Below, piece by piece: positions 26,969 through 36,386 of a DNA stretch of 64,000 bases; positions within the stretch are counted from its first letter, which is position 1; each line of letters opens with the position of its first letter. The notes beneath the pieces were generated by a model. It had not been told where the DNA came from and searched no databases. It saw only the letters and a list, made by a program, of their open reading frames with translations. A program made the position numbers and the translations under genes. The DNA is taken from positions 62,001-126,000 of the forward strand of contig DATCLY010000075.1 in NCBI GenBank assembly GCA_036563665.1. The letters run 5' to 3'. The DNA comes from FEN-1219 sp036563665 (GTDB lineage Bacteria > Pseudomonadota > Gammaproteobacteria > Steroidobacterales > Rariloculaceae).

Positions 26969-27003
26969 CTTAACGGTTAACGAGCCGTTAACGGCCCGTT
27001 AAC
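26969..27003 (+). promoter_or_regulatory. Triple GTTAAC repeat with 11-bp period
   Basis: GTTAAC occurs at 26976, 26987 and 26998, exactly 11 bases apart, and a CTTAAC lies at 26969. The array is 98-133 bases upstream of the siderophore receptor start and about 105 bases from the MmgE/PrpD start. Direct repeats phased at 11 bp are how PhoP, PmrA and PhoB-type (OmpR-family) response regulators bind. Confidence 0.6.
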
Positions 27004-27101
27004 CCGGCGACTTGTGAACGGTTTTTAGCTTGTCGGTCCGACCGGCCGCCCCCTAGGGTCCCGTCGACCGCGGCAACGGCCGCAAACGGGGCACCTCTGC
27101 C

Positions 27102-29204
27102 GTGACGACCTTTCGCCAAAGCACGCTCGCCCTGGCGATCTCCCTGGTCTGTCACGCCGGCATCGCGGCCGGCCAGACCGACACGAGCGTCGTGGACGAG
27201 ATCATCGTGAGCTCCTCACCGCTCGAGAAGCCCGCCGCCACTTCGAGCCGGGTGGGCCTCACGCCGCTGGACACGCCGGCCAGCATCCACGTCCTCACCG
27301 GCGACGAGATCCTCGCGCGCGGCGATTTCTCCATCCAGGACGCGGTCGCCCGCATGCCCGGCGTCGTGGACCAGGGCAGCTCGGGCAACGGCGGCACCGC
27401 CGTGAGCGCGCGCGGGTTCAATGGCCTCAACTCCGTGATGCGCCTCTACGACGGCGTCCAGATGTTCGTCGCTGCCGGCACCATGACCTTCCCGGCGGAC
27501 ACCTGGACCGTGGACCGCATCGAGGTGCTGGGCGGGCCGAGCTCGTCTCTGTACGGCACGGGGGCGATCGGCGGCGTCGTCAACGTCATCCCGCGGAAGC
27601 CCGATCCCGAGCAATCGCTCCACCGCTATCGCGTGACAGCCGGATCCTACGGGACGTATCGCGCGGCCATCGACAGCACGGGGCCGATCGGTGACCGCCT
27701 GTCCTATCGTGCGAGCCTGAGCCGCCAGCAGTCGGACGGCTGGGCCGAGCGCGCAGACTCGGAGAGCTGGACGTTGTCGGCCTCGCTGCGCCTCGCGCTC
27801 GCGCCGAACCTCACGCTCACGTTCTCGGAAGACTATGCCGATCAGCGGCCGGCCACCAACAGCGCCATACCGCTGATCGACGGGCGGTTCGACGAGTCGT
27901 TGCGGCGCAAGAACTACAACGTGCTCGATGCCGAGCGACGCTACGAGGACAGCTGGACGCAGGCGCGCCTCGATTGGGCGCCGTCGGACGCGGTGACCGT
28001 TCGCAGCACCACGTACTATCTCACCGCCGAGCGCCGCTGGTTCGGAGCGGGCGGGGTGAGCTGGCAGCCGAGCACGGGGCTGATCGCGCGCCAGGGCGGC
28101 TCCGACCTGACGCACGACCTGCGCCAGTACGGCAACAGCACGGTCGCCACGCTCTCGAGCCGGATCCTGGGCCGCGACAACACGCTCGCCGTCGGGCTCG
28201 ACTTCAACCGGCTCACGTTCGACCACGTCTACTGGGTCTCCCAGGCGACGACGCTGCTCGACCCATGGAACCCGGACGTGGGCACGTTCCAATACCTGCC
28301 CGGCGGCTACAACTACATCAACCTCTTTCACGCCGATCAGTACGCGCTGTTCGCGGAGGATCACATCGCCGTCACCGAGCGCACGTCGCTTCTGGCCGGC
28401 GTGAGGAAGGACCGTTACGACGTCGACCGGTTCGAGCACCTCACGGGAGTGGGGTCGGCAGCCTCTTTCAATCCCGGAAGCTGGCGAGTCGGCGTGCGCC
28501 ACGCGCTGAAGCCGAGTCTGACGGTCTACGGCAATTTCTCCACCGCGACCGATCCCGCCGGGAGCGTGGGCAACATGAGCGCGGCCGCGCAGCGCATGGA
28601 GATGATGGACGGCAAGCAGCTCGAGATCGGCGTCAAGCAGATCCTCGGGGGCGGCCGCGGCGAGTGGACCGCGGCCGCTTATCGCATCGTGAAGAACAAC
28701 CTGCAGGTGTCCGTGCCCGACCAGCCCGGCGTGACCCAGCAGGTGGGACAGCAATCGTCCACGGGTATCGAGGTCGCGGCTTCCTTCGAGATCGGAGACG
28801 CCGTGCGGCTGGCGATGAACGCGGCCTCCCTGGACGCGCGCTTCGACGATTTCGCGGAAACGGTGGGCGGCACGTACGTATCCCGCAACGGCAGCACGCC
28901 GCCCAACGTGGCGGAGCAAACGGCGAATCTCTGGGTCGACTGGCGGATACGCCCGGGCTGGTATCTGCGCACCGGCGTGCGCTACGTGGGCGAGCGCTAC
29001 GCCGACAACGCCAATACCAGCCGCATGCAGTCCTACACCGTGATAGACGCCGGTGTGACACGAGACATCGCCGCGCAGTCGAGGGTCGACTTGCGGATCT
29101 GGAACGCCGCCGATCGTTTCTACACGCCGCGCGGAAGCAGCGCTTCGTCGTGGAGCCCGGCGCCGCCGCGCACCGTGGAGCTGAGCTTCACGTCGAGCTT
29201 CTGA
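27102..29204 (+). CDS. TonB-dependent siderophore receptor
   Basis: A 700-residue outer-membrane receptor with a signal peptide (STLALAISLVCHAGIAAG), a TonB-box-like VDEIIVSSS, a plug domain (about 50-160, with VEVLGGPSSSLYG-type ending), and a 22-strand barrel that ends in the typical aromatic ELSFTSSF. No secretin/STN signalling domain precedes the plug, so it does not directly control a FecR-type sensor. Start is a GTG. Its operon partners (DUF3649, PepSY, DUF3325) are the accessory set of ferri-siderophore uptake loci. The actual siderophore is unknown. Confidence 0.9.
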   Translation: MTTFRQSTLALAISLVCHAGIAAGQTDTSVVDEIIVSSSPLEKPAATSSRVGLTPLDTPASIHVLTGDEILARGDFSIQDAVARMPGVVDQGSSGNGGTAVSARGFNGLNSVMRLYDGVQMFVAAGTMTFPADTWTVDRIEVLGGPSSSLYGTGAIGGVVNVIPRKPDPEQSLHRYRVTAGSYGTYRAAIDSTGPIGDRLSYRASLSRQQSDGWAERADSESWTLSASLRLALAPNLTLTFSEDYADQRPATNSAIPLIDGRFDESLRRKNYNVLDAERRYEDSWTQARLDWAPSDAVTVRSTTYYLTAERRWFGAGGVSWQPSTGLIARQGGSDLTHDLRQYGNSTVATLSSRILGRDNTLAVGLDFNRLTFDHVYWVSQATTLLDPWNPDVGTFQYLPGGYNYINLFHADQYALFAEDHIAVTERTSLLAGVRKDRYDVDRFEHLTGVGSAASFNPGSWRVGVRHALKPSLTVYGNFSTATDPAGSVGNMSAAAQRMEMMDGKQLEIGVKQILGGGRGEWTAAAYRIVKNNLQVSVPDQPGVTQQVGQQSSTGIEVAASFEIGDAVRLAMNAASLDARFDDFAETVGGTYVSRNGSTPPNVAEQTANLWVDWRIRPGWYLRTGVRYVGERYADNANTSRMQSYTVIDAGVTRDIAAQSRVDLRIWNAADRFYTPRGSSASSWSPAPPRTVELSFTSSF

Positions 29205-29205
29205 G

Positions 29206-29499
29206 ATGTCGCGGTCGGGTGCTGCGAAAACGCGCGCATGGGGGCGCCGGGACATAGCGGCGCGCGCCGCCGCGGCCGTCATCGGCGGCTACGTCGTGGC
29301 GGCCATGGCGACCACGTGCCTCGCGAAGGTGCTGCCGCTCGCGCGTAGCGAGGCTACCGCCGCGGCCACGCTCCTGTCGTTCCTGTTCTACACGGCGGCA
29401 ATCCTCTGGTCGTTCGCGGCGCCCTCCGCGGTCGCCGCATGGGTCGCACTGGTCGCCGTGGCGGGCCTGGCCGGCATCGCGGGAGCGCTCGCGTCGTGA
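29206..29499 (+). CDS. DUF3649 small membrane protein
   Basis: A 97-residue protein with two or three hydrophobic segments (AAVIGGYVVAAMATTCLA; LLSFLFYTAAILWSFA; WVALVAVAGLAGIAG). It has the R-rich cytosolic N-terminus and LPLARSEA motif of DUF3649. The family occurs with PepSY and DUF3325 proteins beside siderophore receptors; biochemical role is not established. The ATG is two bases after the receptor stop, and its TGA overlaps the PepSY GTG, so translation is coupled. Confidence 0.85.
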   Translation: MSRSGAAKTRAWGRRDIAARAAAAVIGGYVVAAMATTCLAKVLPLARSEATAAATLLSFLFYTAAILWSFAAPSAVAAWVALVAVAGLAGIAGALAS

Positions 29500-31115
29500 A
29501 ACGGTCCTTCCGGCAAGCCATGGCATGGCTGCACGGCTGGGCAGGTCTCCTGGGCGGTTGGGCGCTCTTCATGATGTTTCTCGCGGGCACCGCGTCGGTG
29601 TTCAAGGACGAGATCACGGCGTGGATGATGCCCGAGCTGCCGAGGGCCGCCGATCCGCTCGTCGCGCTCGAGGCGGCGGCCGCACGCCTGGGCGACGTCG
29701 CGCCGGATGCCGAGCGCTGGACCATCACGCTGCCGAGCGAGCGTTTCCCCGGCACGCGAATCGCGTGGCAGCCGCGCGCCGACGTCACCGATCTCGGTCC
29801 ACGAACGCGACGCGAAGTCCTCGACGCCGAGAGCGGCCGCGTCGTAACCCCTCGCGAGACGCGCGGCGGCGATCTCTTCTACCGGCTGCATTATCGATTC
29901 GAGATATCGGAACCCGTTCGCCGGGGCTGGTGGCTGTCGGGCGCCGCGACGATGTTCATGCTGACCGCCTTGGCCACGGGCCTCGTCGTGCACCGTCGCT
30001 TCTTCCGCGACCTGTTCACGTTCCGACCGGGCATGGGCCGGCAACGATCGTGGCTCGACGCACATCTGCTGCTCGCCGTCTCACTGCTGCCGTTTCATCT
30101 CGCCATCGCGTACACGGGCCTCGTCCCGATCATGTCGACGGTCATGCCGTGGGCCGTGATCGCGAATTACGGCGACGAGCGCCCGGCGCTCGTGCAGGCG
30201 GCCGACATGGATGCCGCCCGGAGCGCTTACTCGCGCGACCGGGAGGACTCGACGATCCGCCGCCACCGCGCCGGTCGACCGGCGCCGCTGTTCGACCTGC
30301 GCGTGCTGGCGGAACGGGCGGGCGAGCGGCTCGGCGGACCGATCGGCTCCATCACGATTCGCAATCCCAACGATGCCAATGCCGTCGTCGAGATCGTGCG
30401 CAAGCCCGGCGGCGAGCTTTCCAACCGACCGCGCCGCCTTTACTACGACGGGGTGTCGGGCGAACCGCTGGCCGTCTCCGCAGACATCGGTCCGGTCGCG
30501 AAGGTGCAGGCGGCGATGTACGGCATGCATATGGCGCGCTTCGCCGAGCCGCTGCTGCGCTGGGCGTACTTCCTGGCGGGGCTCGCGTCCACGGTGATGA
30601 TCGGCGCAGGTCTCGTCGTCTGGACGCTCAAGCGGCGATCGCAGACCGAGCGGGGCAGGCTGAGCCTCGTGGAGCGTCTCAACGTGGCGACGCTCGCGGG
30701 CTTGCCGTTCGCGATGGCCGCCTACTTTTGGGCCAACCGGCTATTGCCCCTCGACATGCCGGAGCGCGCCGCCGGCGAGGTGCGGGTGTTCTTCGCCGCC
30801 TGGGGCGCGGTCCTCCTCTATGCGGCGCTCCGGCCGAGCCGGCGCGCGTGGATCGAGACGCTTTGGCTCGCCGCTGCCGCCTTCGGAGCACTGCCGGTGC
30901 TGAACGCTCTGACCACCGACCGGCATCTCGCCGCATCGATCGCCAGCGGGGATTGGCTCATGGCGGGCTTCGACCTCACGGCGGCGGCCACGGGCGCGGC
31001 GTTCGCGTTCGCCGGGTGGCGCGTGGCTCGCGCGGTCCGCGGTGCCCCCGGCCCTGCTGCCGTGCACGCCGCGCCGTCGCGGGAGCGCGTCGAATGGCCG
31101 ACGCCGCCGTCCTGA
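29496..31115 (+). CDS. PepSY-domain membrane protein (siderophore reductase-like)
   Basis: A 539-residue inner-membrane protein with an N-terminal helix (LHGWAGLLGGWALFMMFLAG), a periplasmic part with PepSY-type segments, and at least four more helices in the C-terminal half (about 150, 200, 350 and 410 onward). The family is PepSY_TM; its Pseudomonas relative FpvG reduces iron held by pyoverdine in the periplasm. His residues in LHGWAG, LHYRFEIS and MHMAR are candidates for haem binding. The GTG start overlaps the DUF3649 stop. Function is inferred from the family and operon. Confidence 0.82.
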   Translation: MKRSFRQAMAWLHGWAGLLGGWALFMMFLAGTASVFKDEITAWMMPELPRAADPLVALEAAAARLGDVAPDAERWTITLPSERFPGTRIAWQPRADVTDLGPRTRREVLDAESGRVVTPRETRGGDLFYRLHYRFEISEPVRRGWWLSGAATMFMLTALATGLVVHRRFFRDLFTFRPGMGRQRSWLDAHLLLAVSLLPFHLAIAYTGLVPIMSTVMPWAVIANYGDERPALVQAADMDAARSAYSRDREDSTIRRHRAGRPAPLFDLRVLAERAGERLGGPIGSITIRNPNDANAVVEIVRKPGGELSNRPRRLYYDGVSGEPLAVSADIGPVAKVQAAMYGMHMARFAEPLLRWAYFLAGLASTVMIGAGLVVWTLKRRSQTERGRLSLVERLNVATLAGLPFAMAAYFWANRLLPLDMPERAAGEVRVFFAAWGAVLLYAALRPSRRAWIETLWLAAAAFGALPVLNALTTDRHLAASIASGDWLMAGFDLTAAATGAAFAFAGWRVARAVRGAPGPAAVHAAPSRERVEWPTPPS

Positions 31116-31423
31116 CCCTCGCCTTTTTGGCGGCGGCCTGCGCCGCCTTCCGCATGGAGCGGCATCAGCGCTCGGTTTTCGAACGCCCGGCGGCCGCGGG
31201 GTGGCGCCGAGCGTTCGGGGCCGGCGCCATCGGCGCGGCGGGGGCCGCCTGCGTGGTTGCGGTGGCCACGCACGGCCCCGCTATCGGTGTCGTCCAGTGG
31301 ATGTGGGTGCTCGGGCTCGCCGCAGTGGCCGTGGGGCTCGTGCTGTCATATCGCCCACGCTGCCTGCCCTGGCTCGCAGCGCTCGCGGCGTTCGCCGCGG
31401 CGTTGACCGGGGCGGCTGCGTAA
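31094..31423 (+). CDS. DUF3325 small membrane protein
   Basis: A 109-residue protein with three hydrophobic helices (LTLAFLAAACAAFRMERHQRS at the start, then AIGAAGAACVVAVA, then WMWVLGLAAVAVGLVLSY). It has the conserved FRMERHQ motif of DUF3325. It closes the siderophore-uptake operon and overlaps the PepSY gene by 22 bases. No molecular function is known. Confidence 0.82.
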   Translation: MADAAVLTLAFLAAACAAFRMERHQRSVFERPAAAGWRRAFGAGAIGAAGAACVVAVATHGPAIGVVQWMWVLGLAAVAVGLVLSYRPRCLPWLAALAAFAAALTGAAA

Positions 31424-31580
31424 GCCATCGCCGCATGCCCCGTTCCGTCGGGCGGTGCTCGGGGGCGCAGGCGCCGGGCCTGAGCGCCGCTGCCGACCGT
31501 GCTGCATCGGATGGGAGGTTTCCGGCTTGCGATCGACCGATGCAGAATCCGCTCACGACGGTCCGGTCGGGGGATGCACC

Positions 31581-32936
31581 ATGGGCAACGATGTCACGCG
31601 GCGAACATTCCTGGGTGGCGTGGGCGCCGCGACGGCTGCGGCGCTGCCCGCGGTACGGGCGCTCGCGCAGTCTCGCCGCCGCCGTGCCGCGCGACCGAAC
31701 GTAATCTTCATCCTGGCCGACGACCTGGGCTATGGCGACCTGAGCTGCTACGGCCGGCCGGACTACGAGACGCCGGTGCTCGACGGCCTCGCGCGTGAAG
31801 GCCTCAGGTTCACGAGCGCTTACGCGGCGGCGCCGGTGTGCACGCCGACGCGCTGCGCGTTCATCACCGGGCGCTATCCGCAACGTTTCGCGGTAGGCCT
31901 GCAGGAGCCGCTGACGTTGTTCTCGCCGCCGGTGGGTCTGCCCCAAGGCCAGCCGACCGTCGCGTCGCTGCTGCGCGCCGCGGGCTACGAGACGGCGCTC
32001 GTCGGCAAGTGGCATCTCGGCTGGCGGCCGGAGTTCCAGCCGCGGCGCTTCGGCTTCGACGAGTTCTTCGGCTCGCTGAGTGGCGCGCTCGATTACTTCA
32101 CGCACGTCGCGCCCGACGCTGGCCGCGAGCTCGGCGCCGAGCCCGATCTCTGGGAGAACGAGACGCGCGTCCGCCGCGAAGGCTATCTCACGGAACTCTT
32201 CACCGAGCGCGCCGTCGAGCTCATCGAGCGGCCGCACGACAAGCCGTTCTACCTGAGCCTGCACTACACGGCTCCGCACTCGCCGTGGGAAGGCCCGGCG
32301 GACGCGGGCGTCGATCACGACGATCACGGTCCGGGCCCCATGATCGAGGGCGGCTCGCTGTCCGCCTACGCCGCCATGATGCGCAGCATGGACGAAGGCA
32401 TCGGGCGCGTGCTCGAAACCTTGCGGCGCAGCCGGCTCGAGCGAGACACGCTCGTCATCTTCACGAGCGACAACGGCGGCGAGCGGTACTCGTACCACTG
32501 GCCGTTCTCTTTCCAGAAGCTCTACCTGCACGAGGGCGGCACGCGCGTGCCCGCCATCGTGCGCTGGCCGGGCGTCGTGCCGGCCGGACGGGTGACGGAT
32601 CAGGCCGCGATCACGATGGACTGGACGGCCACGATCCTCGCGGTGGCCGGTGCGGCGCCCGATCCGCTCCATCCCCTCGATGGCGAGGACCTCACGCCCG
32701 TGTTGACCGGCGAGCGCGGCGAGCACGACCGCGAGCTCTTCTGGCGCACGCGCACGCGGGCGGCCGCGCGCATCGGCCGGTGGAAGTACCTTCACGACGG
32801 CGAGGAAGGCCTGTTCGACCTCGCGGTGGACCCGGGCGAGAAGGTGAACTTGAAGGCGAAGCACCCGGACGTCTTCGAGCGCGTGCGGGCCCGCTACGAG
32901 GCCTGGAACGCGCAGATGCTGCCGCGGCCGTCGTGA
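31581..32936 (+). CDS. Secreted sulfatase (arylsulfatase A-like)
   Basis: A 451-residue alkaline-phosphatase-superfamily sulfatase. The Tat signal RRTFLGG near the N-terminus marks export of the folded protein. The catalytic Cys, C87 in VCTPTRCAFITGR, fits the C-x-P-x-R formylglycine motif. Metal-site segments ILADDLGYGDLSCYG and FTSDNGGERYSYHW, and a KWHLGW motif, are present. The substrate (a sulfate ester of a sugar or steroid/aryl alcohol) cannot be read off. The formylglycine-generating enzyme is not in the window. The gene stands apart from the siderophore operon, with a 157-base gap. Confidence 0.9.
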   Translation: MGNDVTRRTFLGGVGAATAAALPAVRALAQSRRRRAARPNVIFILADDLGYGDLSCYGRPDYETPVLDGLAREGLRFTSAYAAAPVCTPTRCAFITGRYPQRFAVGLQEPLTLFSPPVGLPQGQPTVASLLRAAGYETALVGKWHLGWRPEFQPRRFGFDEFFGSLSGALDYFTHVAPDAGRELGAEPDLWENETRVRREGYLTELFTERAVELIERPHDKPFYLSLHYTAPHSPWEGPADAGVDHDDHGPGPMIEGGSLSAYAAMMRSMDEGIGRVLETLRRSRLERDTLVIFTSDNGGERYSYHWPFSFQKLYLHEGGTRVPAIVRWPGVVPAGRVTDQAAITMDWTATILAVAGAAPDPLHPLDGEDLTPVLTGERGEHDRELFWRTRTRAAARIGRWKYLHDGEEGLFDLAVDPGEKVNLKAKHPDVFERVRARYEAWNAQMLPRPS

Positions 32937-33093
32937 GCGCCGGCCTATGGGCTTGGAGCGGCGGCCGGCGTGCCGTCGCTGCACGGCCGCTCTCGACGGC
33001 GAGCGCGCCGCTGACGGCCCGTTGACTTGCCGGATCGCCCGCCCATTCGAGTCGCCGAGCGGTCGCGCGAGGCGCGCCCGCGGACGGCCGCGC

Positions 33094-33547
33094 TCAGGAC
33101 CCGACGGCGGCGGCCGCGCGCGTGGCCCGCTCGGCGAGCATCGGGACGAGCCGATCGAAGCTGCCGTCCCGCTCGGCCCAGCGCAAGGGGCCGACCCGCT
33201 CCACGAGGATTTCCTTCGGCGTGGGCTGCTGGTGGAACAAGGCCATCGCCTCGTCGATGTACTCGTCGATCCTCGCAGCGCATGATGCCCGCGTTGTTGA
33301 TCAGGACGTTGAGCGCCGGGTACGCGGCGATCACGCGCTCGGCGAACGCCTCGATGGCGTCGGGGTCGCTGAGATCGACCGCCATCGCGTGCATCCCGTC
33401 CCGGCCGGCGATCGTCTCCGCGAGCGCCTCCTCGCGCCGGCCGGCCACGATGACCGTGTTGCCGAGCGCATTGAAACGCAGCGCCAGGTCGCGGCCGATT
33501 CCCGATCCGCCGCCGGTGATGAGCATCGTGCTTCCCGTCAGCTGCAT
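33094..33547 (-). pseudogene. Short-chain dehydrogenase (DltE-like), internal deletion and frame change
   Basis: The first 85 residues are an intact Rossmann start (LITGGGSGIGRDLA, VIVAGRR, NVLINNAGIMR). Right after GIMRCE at about 33275 the frame shifts, and the next segment is the C-terminus of the same family (EYIDEAMALFHQQPTPKEI, ERVGPLRWAERDG), reading to a TGA at 33094. Roughly 110 middle residues, including the catalytic Tyr-Lys block, are gone. The gene is divergent from the AraC-type regulator, a normal arrangement for this SDR type. I regard it as dead. Confidence 0.85.
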
Positions 33548-33705
33548 GGCGTGTGCTCCGTCGTTCGTGACCCGTGGGCACACTGTAGGCCCGCGTGCGG
33601 ACCGAAGCTTGCCGCTGCGTGCGCAAGACTTGCCCGATCCTGCAGCCCGAGTGCCGTCGGGACGCGACCGTGCTATGGTCGGGAGCGACTCGACCGGGAG
33701 GCCGC

Positions 33706-34645
33706 ATGGAGGCACTCAAAGCGGCCGTTCGCGCCTACGCGGCCCGTCACGCCAATGCCGACGGGGTCGTGACGACGCCGGTGCCTGGGCTCGGCATGAT
33801 GTGCCTGGAGGCGCCGCAGGGGGATCTGCATTCCGTGTATCGGCCCCTCGTTTGCCTGGCCCTGCAGGGCGCCAAGCGCATGATCGTGGGGCGCGAGCAG
33901 CGAGTGTTCCGCGCAGGAGAGGCCGCCATCGTGAGCGCCGACATGCCGGTGGTCGGGCGCATCGTCGAGGCGAGCCGTGCCGAGCCCTATCTCGCGGTGG
34001 CGATCGAGCTCAAGCTCGGGCTCCTGCGCGATCTCGCCGCGCACCTGGACGGCGTCCGGCCGCCGCGGCCCTCGCAGACGCGCACGCTCTTCGCCGAGGA
34101 CACGGACGCCGCGCTGCTCGATTGCGCGCTGCGGCTCAGTGCGGCTGCTGGACCGGCCCGAGGCGATACCGCTGCTGCACGAGGGGATCCTGCGGCAGCT
34201 GCACTACTGCCTGCTCTCGGGCCCCCATGGCGACGCGCTTCGGGCCCTCGCGGACCCGACCAGCCATGCGAGCCGGCTCGGCGCGGCCATCGCCATCCTG
34301 CGGTCCGAGTACCGCTCCCGCCTGCCGGTCGAGCGGCTGGCCGCGGCCGCGGGCATGAGCCTCACGGCCTTCCACAAGCACTTCAAGCTCATGACGTCGC
34401 TCACGCCGGGCCAGTATCAGAAGCGGCTGCGCCTGATCGAGGCCCGGCAGCTCATGCTGGAGGAAGGGTGGTCGGCGAGCAGCGCCGCGTTCGAGGTGGG
34501 CTACGAGAGCGTCTCGCAGTTCACTCGCGATTACAGGCGCCTGTATCTCGTGCCCCCCAAGCGGGACGTCCTTCGCTTGCGCGGCTCGTCGCGCCGACAC
34601 GACGCGCCCTCCGCAACGGAGGTCGTCGCGGCGCGGCGGGAGTGA
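33706..34645 (+). pseudogene. AraC-family regulator disrupted by a frameshift
   Basis: The N-terminal AraC-type sensor domain (AraC_N) begins MEALKAAVRAYAARH behind a GGGAG ribosome-binding site and stays in frame to about codon 144 (LLDCALRL). One extra base near 34137 then moves the frame. The remainder, VRLLDRPEAIPLLH onward, carries two helix-turn-helix blocks (MSLTAFHKHFKLM and SSAAFEVGYESVSQFTRDY). Together the parts make a normal 310-residue regulator. It is next to the broken SDR gene, its likely target. A sequencing error is possible, but the neighbour is independently broken. Confidence 0.85.
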
Positions 34646-34709
34646 TCGCCGGCGCGTGCGCCGTCATCGGCGGGGGCGACGCGATCGGGCAGGACTCGAA
34701 GGGGGAAAC

Positions 34710-36143
34710 ATGCGAGTGCGTTCCGTCGATGCGGTGGTGATCGGGGCAGGCAGCGCCGGCCTGAACGCCGTTGCGGAGCTCGACAAGGCCGGCGCGGACT
34801 GGGTGCTCGTCGAGGCGGGGCCGCACGGGACGACCTGCGCGCGCGTCGGCTGCATGCCGTCGAAGCTCCTGATCGCGGCGGCCGATGCGGCCGAGGCGGT
34901 GGAGCGCGCCGAGGTGTTCGGCATCCGCGTGCGCGGCGTGGAGGTCGACGGCGAGGCCGTCTTCGCCCGCGTGAGAGCCGAGCGCGATCGCTTCGTCCGG
35001 GGCACGATCGAGGGCGTGGAGCGGTTGCCGGAGACGCGGCGGCTCGAGGGCCGCGCGCGGTTCATCGGGCCGAACACGCTGCGCGTGGGCGACGATCTCG
35101 AGCTACGGGCCCGTGCAATCGTGATCGCCACCGGCAGCTCGCCGGTCGTCCCGCCGGTATTCGAGCCCGTGCGCGATCGAATCCTGACCAGCGACGACGT
35201 GTTCGAGCTGCGCCGCGTGCCCGCGTCGCTCGCGGTGGTCGGCACCGGGATCGTCGGTCTCGAGCTCGGTCAGGCGCTGCGCCGCCTGGGCGCCGAGGTC
35301 ACGTTCCTCGACAAGGCTCCCACGATCGGCCCGCTGACCGATCCCGAGCTGCAACGTTACGCGCGCACCGAGCTCGGCCGAAGGCTCGCCTTCGAGCTCG
35401 AGGCGACGATCGAAGCGGCCGAGCCCGCGAGGAACGGGATTCGCCTGCGCTGGAAGGACCGCCAGGGCGTGAGCCGCGCGGGCGAGTTCGAGCACGTGCT
35501 GGTCGCGGCCGGGCGCCGTCCGAACGTCGCCTCGCTCGGCCTCGAGCGCGCCGGGCTCGAGCTCGACGCGCGCGGCGTGCCGAAGTGGGATCCGCAGACG
35601 ATGCAGTGCGGGGACGCGCCGGTGTTCCTCGCCGGGGACGTGGACGGCCACTTGCCGCTGCTGCACGAGGCCATCGACGAAGGCCGCATCGCAGGCGAGA
35701 ACGCCGCGCGCTACCCGGACGTGGCGCGCCACGTGCGCCGGACGCCGCTGATCATCGTGTTCACCGATCCGCAGATCGCGATCGCGGGTCAGTCCTATGC
35801 GTCGCTCGACGCCGCTCGCACCGAGATCGCCGACTTCTCCTTCGAGCGGCAGGGCCGAGCGCGCGTGCTGGCACGCAAGGTGGGGCTCGCCCGTCTGTAT
35901 GCCACGCGCAACGACTGCGTCCTGCGCGGCGCCGAGCTCTTCGGGCCCGACGTCGAGCACCTCGCTCACCTCGTCGCCTGGTCCGTGCAGCAGAAGCTCA
36001 CGGTGCCGGCGCTGCTGCGGATGCCGTACTACCATCCGACGCTCGAGGAGGGCTTGCGCGCGGGCCTGCGCCGGCTCGCGCGGCGGCTGCAGGTCGACCG
36101 CGCGGAGCCGTGCGAGGATTCCGCGATCGCTGCGGGGATGTGA
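34710..36143 (+). CDS. Pyridine nucleotide-disulfide oxidoreductase (dihydrolipoamide dehydrogenase-like)
   Basis: A 477-residue FAD enzyme. The FAD motif is VIGAGSAGLNAVAEL and the redox disulfide is in TTCARVGCMPSK (C-x4-C). The NAD site reads VVGTGIVGLELGQALR, the second FAD contact is FLAGDVDG, and the interface motif YYHPTLEEGLR supplies His/Glu. Similar to dihydrolipoyl dehydrogenases but with no 2-oxo-acid dehydrogenase subunit nearby and no lipoyl domain. The substrate is therefore unproven. The start follows GGGGGAAAC with strong ribosome-binding character. Confidence 0.85.
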   Translation: MRVRSVDAVVIGAGSAGLNAVAELDKAGADWVLVEAGPHGTTCARVGCMPSKLLIAAADAAEAVERAEVFGIRVRGVEVDGEAVFARVRAERDRFVRGTIEGVERLPETRRLEGRARFIGPNTLRVGDDLELRARAIVIATGSSPVVPPVFEPVRDRILTSDDVFELRRVPASLAVVGTGIVGLELGQALRRLGAEVTFLDKAPTIGPLTDPELQRYARTELGRRLAFELEATIEAAEPARNGIRLRWKDRQGVSRAGEFEHVLVAAGRRPNVASLGLERAGLELDARGVPKWDPQTMQCGDAPVFLAGDVDGHLPLLHEAIDEGRIAGENAARYPDVARHVRRTPLIIVFTDPQIAIAGQSYASLDAARTEIADFSFERQGRARVLARKVGLARLYATRNDCVLRGAELFGPDVEHLAHLVAWSVQQKLTVPALLRMPYYHPTLEEGLRAGLRRLARRLQVDRAEPCEDSAIAAGM

Positions 36144-36386
36144 CGAGCCGCCGACGCGGCGTTCCGCTTTCTTCCGAAAAAGTTCAAAAAATCGAAAGAA
36201 CGCACCGTGCGTTTCGCACGGATTCAAGAATGCTCCGGTTGGTGTAATATCGCGTAGGTCCACGGTTGCACATCGCCCACAGCCCGAACGCGGGGCGCAT
36301 TCGCAGCAGTCGACTTCTTGATCTCGTTGTTGGCTCTTGGCACCTGCGCCGATGGTCGCCATCGGCGCCTGGTTGGGGGACGCAGC
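36144..36386 (+). promoter_or_regulatory. AT-richer leader with hairpin upstream of the TonB receptor
   Basis: This 243-base gap holds a perfect CCGTGCG-TTT-CGCACGG hairpin at 36205-36221, preceded by an A-rich run. A TAATAT at 36245-36250 is a plausible -10 box for the receptor. The hairpin could terminate the upstream gene or bind a regulator; no T-tract follows it. A GGGGGA ribosome-binding sequence precedes the receptor ATG. Confidence 0.4.

Noticed and set aside
26872..27101. Fur box upstream of the siderophore receptor
   Set aside because: No AT-rich palindrome resembling the 19-bp Fur consensus could be found by eye; the GTTAAC array is the only conspicuous signal.
33706..34645. Programmed frameshifting in the AraC-type gene
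   Set aside because: No slippery heptamer or downstream stimulatory structure was seen at the break, and the neighbouring SDR gene is dead.
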